From the NCBI GenBank assembly GCA_002305635.1, contig DBPR01000019.1, forward strand, positions 15,039 through 79,038: a stretch of 64,000 nt of DNA. The letters are read 5' to 3'. This stretch comes from Anaerolineaceae bacterium UBA1415 (GTDB lineage Bacteria > Chloroflexota > Anaerolineae > Anaerolineales > Anaerolineaceae). Within the stretch, counting starts at the first letter, position 1. Every line of letters starts with the position of its first letter. Positions 59,324 through 64,000 of the stretch are shown piece after piece. The translations under genes and the position numbers were made by a program. The notes below the pieces were generated by a model, which had not been told where the DNA came from, did not search any database, and worked only from the letters and a program-made list of their open reading frames with translations.

Positions 59324-62300
59324 TTATTTGGCCAGTAAAAGCGGTATGATGGCAAAAGCATCTGGATTGGTCGCATCAAGCCCTCCGGCAGAAGAAGGAT
59401 AGTTGCCCAGAACCGCTTCCTGTGTGGCAGAACCGTCAACAGGCAACAGCAAATCGATGATTCGGGTATGGTTGTTATCCGCAGGCGCGCCGCCAAAACG
59501 GTAACTTTCAGCCGCCTGATTCACATCACGCACACGCCAGACGCCTTCAGCCGGGTAGCCTTCCTGCCCCAACACCGCGACGGTGTAGCCCCAATCGCTG
59601 GGTTCACCATCACCAAAAAATTCGATCGGAACGCTTACTACGACCGCGTTTTTACCACTGTCAACAAATATCTTCATGGCGCTGCTGGCCTCATTCAGCT
59701 TGACCGGATTGTTATCCGCGTCCAGGCCAAGCACCTGAGAAGTCCAGCCTTCCACCCACAGCGCGATATCCCAACCATCCTCAGCGCCAAGCGCGGCATT
59801 GCGGCCGGGCAGCAGCAAGCGTGTTCCGGTTCCAGCCCCGGGGTCTTTATCGATGTAAACGTCGAAGGTTTGCACCGAAAAACCGCTCGGGGAACCCCAC
59901 CCGTTGGTGATCGGCGCGTCCATGCCGAAACTAAAGACCAGATTGGCGCCGTCACTGGCAACTTCAAAGGAAAGCAGGTCAAAATCACCTGGCTTGAAAA
60001 CACCATCCTTGGGATAGGTATAGCTGCCGGGCCCGTGATCGTCATCTTTAGGATCTTCCATCTGGAAAATCACCGCCAGTGGTTCAAAACTGAGATATTG
60101 AATGGCAAAAGGCTGTGTCGGGGTAAGCAATTGCACCTCATCGCGGCGGATCAGGCCGTTCAGGGGAATATTCGTTCCGTTGGACACAGTTTCCAAAACC
60201 GCAACCGGTAGTCCGATCTCCACAAAATTCGTTGTCGCGGCAACTTTGCCAAATTCTGTTTCTTTTAGATGCCAGCTCTCACCATCAGTGACATAAAGTT
60301 CAGCGTTGGGGTTATCGGGTGTGATCCTGATCATACGGGTAACCGGCGAAGCCAGACGGATCTCGCCGCTTTCATCATAGATGGTACGGTCCTCATCATT
60401 GGGGACGTTCAGGTAGAGTTCGATGGACTCACCGTCCCCTAAAGGTTCCAGTAATTGAATGCCGAAGGATAAGTTTTCTTTATCCAAGGCGAACTGGAAG
60501 CTTTCAAAACCCTGCGGGTCAGAACCGCCAAAAATCCCAGCACCAGCCCATTCTCCATCGCCCATCTCACCGTCGATCTCCGGCAGCACCTCATTTTCGA
60601 TTGCGACATCCGGCTTTCGCATTTGCGGCTGGATCACAGGGATATCAAGAAAAGCCGGGGGTTCAAGCCCAAGTGAAACGTAAACATTCTTCAAAAGTTC
60701 ACGATAACCTTCGTCAAAATAAGAATCCTGCCCTGAATCCTGATCCGTTCCGTACCACCAGAACCAATCCGAACCCTCAGCCAGGTACATAAAATCAAAA
60801 GCCTTGTCAAAGTCAGCGTTTGGTGCCTCAATTTCGCCAGATTCCGCCTTAGCCAGGTCCAAACGAACCCGCCCCAGCAGATTCCAGGCTTCCGCTTCTT
60901 CTTCTTCCCCGTACCAGGTATCGTAATTGGCACTGAACCAGGCGCCTGGGAAGAGTGTTTCCAGTTCCCGCTGCTCGGGGAAAAGCTTTAAATACTCTGA
61001 AGGAGTGATCATGATCAGGTTTTTATCATTTGCCAACAGGTCATAGAGCGTGTGGAAGAATTCCTTGCCGTCATTGTCATAGTTTTCCCAGGCGTTCTCG
61101 CCGTCAACAACGATCGTAACGATATGTGGACCTTCCTTATCTTTCAGGCTGGCACGAACTCGTTTGAGATAAGTGACCATATCCTTGGCAGCCGCCTCAC
61201 CGCTCATGCCGGAATAGGTAAAACCGACCTTGTCCGAAATGTTCCAGTCTCTGAAAAAGACCGCCACGTTCTCGCCTGAACTGCCCTGGACGTAATAGGG
61301 ACGATAGAGCGCGTCGCCGTCAATCGGCACTTCGTTGCTGTCGCGATTGAAGCGGTCGCCGTCCATGCCCAGGCTGGCAACCAAAACCGGCTCGCCGGTC
61401 TGCATCCACTGATAACCGGCTTTCGAGACCATCGGCACGATCTCCTCTGCCACTGAACCCTCACCGGGCCAAAGCCCGCGCACCGGCATGCCGAAGTGTT
61501 CCTCGTACATTTCCACGCTCTTCAGCAGGTGATAATTCGCGTCCTGTGGATAGGTAAAAGCCTCACTCGGCGTGATCGCCTTGGGGTTGCCCATCAATGC
61601 CAGGTCGCTGTTATAGATCAGGGGCAAAATGGGATGCGCGTAAGGCGTTGTTGTCACTTCGATGACGCCCTTATCCTGCAATGCCTTGTGGGTTGGGATC
61701 ACCTGTTCGATGATCGCGAAAATGCCATCAAAAAGGGTGACCTTGTCCTCTTCCGAGAAATCGCGCCCCTTGTCAACCAAGGCTTTGAACGGTTCCTTTG
61801 CAAGATAATCCGGATCGACCCAGGCAAGGTTGAACCAGATCTGCAGATCGCGGAAATCCTGTTCGCTGAAAGATTCAACTGCCGCAGCGATCGTTTCGGC
61901 GTCTGTGCCGCCGCGTTGATCGAGCAATTCCTGATAGCGGGGATGCACGGCAATGATATGATCCCAGTTGGCGTCAAAAAAGCGTTCCAAAATGAAAGTC
62001 TTTTGTTCGGTCGTCAATTCAGCCGCTGGCACTTCCGCCAAAGTCCAGTAGAGGTCCTTGGTGCCATTCTTCACGAAATCATCCAGCTGCACAATTAATG
62101 AAGGCGTAATGTTGATGGTCGCCTTCATGCCGGGGTGCTGATCGATCACCTCGACCATGTCGAGATAATCCTTGGTGGCATGCACGCGCACCCAGGGGCG
62201 GCTGTAGACGCCGTCGGCATTCTTGTAATACAAAGGCTGATGCTGATGCCAGGTCAGGTTGACGTAAAGAGGCGGCCCTTCCACCTCTTCGATCTCTTCT

Positions 62301-62446
62301 GTCGTTTGCGGACTTGCTTCTGTTGGTTCAGCCGAAGCCTGCGGCTCGGTCGCTCCGGGCGTAAGCTGAGTTTCAGGGTTGCCAGCACAACCAGCAAGAA
62401 TTGCTAAAGTAAGTATGATGGTAAGTATCAGGTGAAGCTTTTTCAT
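59324..62446 (-). CDS. Secreted GH57 glycoside hydrolase lipoprotein
   Basis: 1040 residues. Signal peptide with lipobox LAGC (Cys20), then a Pro/Thr/Glu linker to residue 55. The GH57 barrel covers about 60-560: WHQHQP (66), the nucleophile in LWPGEGS (Glu329) and the acid/base in VVDGENAW (Asp448). Residues about 600-1000 contain two beta-sandwich domains, the later one resembling the glucodextranase/DOMON-type C-terminal domain. GH57 enzymes cut alpha-glucans (amylopullulanase, branching, transferase). The protein should sit on the outer face of the membrane. It is downstream of the GH13 amylase, which fits extracellular starch or glycogen use. Confidence 0.92.
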   Translation of the reverse strand: MKKLHLILTIILTLAILAGCAGNPETQLTPGATEPQASAEPTEASPQTTEEIEEVEGPPLYVNLTWHQHQPLYYKNADGVYSRPWVRVHATKDYLDMVEVIDQHPGMKATINITPSLIVQLDDFVKNGTKDLYWTLAEVPAAELTTEQKTFILERFFDANWDHIIAVHPRYQELLDQRGGTDAETIAAAVESFSEQDFRDLQIWFNLAWVDPDYLAKEPFKALVDKGRDFSEEDKVTLFDGIFAIIEQVIPTHKALQDKGVIEVTTTPYAHPILPLIYNSDLALMGNPKAITPSEAFTYPQDANYHLLKSVEMYEEHFGMPVRGLWPGEGSVAEEIVPMVSKAGYQWMQTGEPVLVASLGMDGDRFNRDSNEVPIDGDALYRPYYVQGSSGENVAVFFRDWNISDKVGFTYSGMSGEAAAKDMVTYLKRVRASLKDKEGPHIVTIVVDGENAWENYDNDGKEFFHTLYDLLANDKNLIMITPSEYLKLFPEQRELETLFPGAWFSANYDTWYGEEEEAEAWNLLGRVRLDLAKAESGEIEAPNADFDKAFDFMYLAEGSDWFWWYGTDQDSGQDSYFDEGYRELLKNVYVSLGLEPPAFLDIPVIQPQMRKPDVAIENEVLPEIDGEMGDGEWAGAGIFGGSDPQGFESFQFALDKENLSFGIQLLEPLGDGESIELYLNVPNDEDRTIYDESGEIRLASPVTRMIRITPDNPNAELYVTDGESWHLKETEFGKVAATTNFVEIGLPVAVLETVSNGTNIPLNGLIRRDEVQLLTPTQPFAIQYLSFEPLAVIFQMEDPKDDDHGPGSYTYPKDGVFKPGDFDLLSFEVASDGANLVFSFGMDAPITNGWGSPSGFSVQTFDVYIDKDPGAGTGTRLLLPGRNAALGAEDGWDIALWVEGWTSQVLGLDADNNPVKLNEASSAMKIFVDSGKNAVVVSVPIEFFGDGEPSDWGYTVAVLGQEGYPAEGVWRVRDVNQAAESYRFGGAPADNNHTRIIDLLLPVDGSATQEAVLGNYPSSAGGLDATNPDAFAIIPLLLAK

Positions 62447-62463
62447 TATTACCTCTTTTTTCG

Positions 62464-64000
62464 TTAATTACTTATTTCAATGATGAGGGTCTCGCCCCCA
62501 TCCAGCCCATCTGGGATGGTAAAGGTGTTCGGTGCGTTGGGATCTTCTGAATATTGAGGAGAATAGGATCCTTCGCCCCAAATTATCGTATCAAAGGAAG
62601 GAGGAGTTTCTGTAACATTTTTTCTGCTGGGTTCGTAAGAAAACGTACAGCCTTCCAGACGTTGAACGCCAAGGTTGGCAATGATGATGTAGGTTTCCGC
62701 GCCCAGCTCACGGACAACGCCGTACACCCGACGGCATTCATTATTGACTGTGATCGGAATGTAATTTCCATACTGCAAGCCAGGATATCTGTTGCGCAGG
62801 TTGATCAATCCCCGATACCAATTCAGGAGAGAATCGGGGTCAGCCCCTTGCGCCTGGACGTTCTTGGTCTCCCAATCAGGATTGATCTCCTGCCAGGGGT
62901 CTCCAGCGCTGAAGCCAGCCTGGGCATCGTTTGACCACTGCATCGGGGTGCGGATCTTTTCGTCGGGTTTGTTCCCCAACATACCGATCTCTTCTCCATA
63001 ATAGAGGTAAGGCACACCGGGACCAGTCAGATACAGGAACGCCGTCAGTTTCTGACGATCCAGCTTGTCGCTGAAGTAGGAAGCAACACGCTGCTGATCA
63101 TGATTGCTCAAAAAGGTGGCAAACTGTTGATCGGGGAAGTAAGTCAGTGAATTCATGTAAGACGCCATGATCCGGGCAGGGTCAGGCGAATAAATCCCAC
63201 CCAAAATATCGCTTGCCAGGTCGAACATGAAGTAATTTTGCATGCCCTTGGTCGGTTGATCGTATTTGGCGATGACCTGCGTATCCGTCCAAACCTCACC
63301 CACCGTATAAGCTTCGGGATTAATGCTCAGATAATAGTCACGCCAGTTCTGGAACCAGGCGATCGAGCTTTTGGTGTCCTGCTGCGAAACGCCGTCCTCA
63401 AACAGATAACGAGCGGCGTCCACCCGAAAGCCGTCAACCCCCATATCAAGCCAGAATTTGGTGGCGTTGTAGATCGATTTGTTGACCATGGGATGGTTGT
63501 GATTGAGATCAGGCATCCCGCTCCAGAAGGGCGCGTAATACCAGCCGCCGTTCTTCTCGTACCAGGCGTTTTGTCCCCAGGGGCCGGGTTTGCCGGGGTT
63601 TGTGTCTTCCCAGACGTACCAATCCCGAAAACTACTGTTGGGATCCTGGGATTGCACAAACCAGGGATGCTCATTGGAGGTGTGATTGATGACAAAATCG
63701 ATCACGACACGAATACCGCGTTGATGGCATTCATCCAGAAGCTCTTTGAAATCCGCCAGCGTGCCGTAGTCGGGATTGACGCTTTGGTAATTGGTGACGT
63801 CATAGCCGTGGTAACTGGGCGAAGGCATGATCGGCATCAGCCAGATGCCGCCAATGCCAAGATCGTCCGTTGTTTCCGGATCGCCGTCATTGAGATAGTC
63901 CAGCATGGAGATGATGCCTTGAAAATCACCGATACCATCGCCGTCGCTGTCCTTGAACGAGCGAACGAATATCTCATAAAAGACAACCTCGTTCCACCAT
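62464..64000 (-). CDS. GH13 alpha-amylase family enzyme, cut by the window end
   Basis: Continuous frame from 62464 to the edge; the start lies beyond 64000. The visible N-terminal part reads WNEVVFYEIFVRSFKDSDGD, the usual beginning of a GH13 barrel. Catalytic motifs are present: the nucleophile in GFRVDAAR, the acid/base in AYTVGEVW and the third Asp in FLSNHDQQR. Region I is VVIDFVINHTS. It hydrolyses or transfers alpha-1,4-glucosides. The Asp-rich calcium-type loop DSDGDGIGDF near the start is typical of extracellular members. The GH57 gene begins 18 bp later. Whether it has a signal peptide cannot be seen. Confidence 0.93.
   Translation of the reverse strand, partial: WWNEVVFYEIFVRSFKDSDGDGIGDFQGIISMLDYLNDGDPETTDDLGIGGIWLMPIMPSPSYHGYDVTNYQSVNPDYGTLADFKELLDECHQRGIRVVIDFVINHTSNEHPWFVQSQDPNSSFRDWYVWEDTNPGKPGPWGQNAWYEKNGGWYYAPFWSGMPDLNHNHPMVNKSIYNATKFWLDMGVDGFRVDAARYLFEDGVSQQDTKSSIAWFQNWRDYYLSINPEAYTVGEVWTDTQVIAKYDQPTKGMQNYFMFDLASDILGGIYSPDPARIMASYMNSLTYFPDQQFATFLSNHDQQRVASYFSDKLDRQKLTAFLYLTGPGVPYLYYGEEIGMLGNKPDEKIRTPMQWSNDAQAGFSAGDPWQEINPDWETKNVQAQGADPDSLLNWYRGLINLRNRYPGLQYGNYIPITVNNECRRVYGVVRELGAETYIIIANLGVQRLEGCTFSYEPSRKNVTETPPSFDTIIWGEGSYSPQYSEDPNAPNTFTIPDGLDGGETLIIEISN

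Noticed and set aside
1..64000. CRISPR array
   Set aside because: No regular direct repeats with unique spacers were found. The repeats seen are tandem, phased or palindromic and too few.

Overview
The window looks like chromosomal DNA of a Gram-negative-type or monoderm bacterium from Chloroflexota, most likely class Anaerolineae. This is an inference from gene content, not from a 16S gene or a database search. The supporting points are a fhaA-fhaB-FtsW/PBP operon like that of Actinobacteria, several Pro/Thr-rich lipoproteins with short C-terminal lipobox signals, a serine hydroxymethyltransferase fused to GcvT, a WtpA-type oxyanion transporter, a secreted GH57 protein, and frequent GTG/TTG starts. 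No rRNA, CRISPR array, IS transposase or intact prophage was seen.

Layout. 1-7.2 kb: a lipoprotein, then a plus-strand run of PHP protein, two FHA proteins, MTA phosphorylase and an FtsW-transpeptidase fusion (cell-wall elongation or division). 7.2-17.8 kb: mostly minus-strand housekeeping genes (tyrS, lgt, CDP-alcohol transferase, ftsK), then an operon of purine nucleoside phosphorylase, a membrane protein, a GNAT protein and a membrane receptor with a C-terminal HTH. 18-21.4 kb: a molybdopterin-fold lipoprotein and a WtpA/WtpB oxyanion transporter without its ATPase. 21.4-22 kb: a cluster of palindromes, a tRNA-Met and a broken copy of its 3' end. 22-27.7 kb: a TetR-controlled divergon (FGGY kinase and GtrA on one side, class-III aminotransferase and class-II aldolase on the other) with two matching palindromic operators.

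27.7-37.3 kb: a serine-palmitoyltransferase-like enzyme, a lectin-fold lipoprotein, an esterase, a heterodimeric ABC exporter tightly coupled to a TIM-barrel gene, an aromatic-acid-exporter-like protein and a sirtuin. 37.5-40.7 kb: a lamin-tail membrane protein and dnaX-ybaB-recR. 41.3-47 kb: glpX, an aminotransferase and the SHMT-GcvT fusion. 47-48.5 kb: an AT-rich patch with a broken BRO-type antirepressor fragment, phased repeats and a NUDIX gene, which looks acquired. 48.7-57.4 kb: an ECF sigma factor with a small membrane protein, DUF4870, fmt, DUF559, mutS and alaS. 57.6-64 kb: a nucleoside kinase with a ThrRS-like N-terminus, a GH57 lipoprotein and a GH13 amylase cut by the window end.

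The strongest candidates for something new are the FtsW fusion whose transpeptidase half has lost its three catalytic motifs, the SHMT-GcvT fusion with an insertion in the SHMT active-site loop and an unrecognised middle domain, the TetR-controlled kinase/aminotransferase/aldolase cluster, the exporter plus MNIO-like TIM-barrel operon, and a family of small palindromic repeats scattered between genes. Functions are given from motif recognition only; no similarity search was run.
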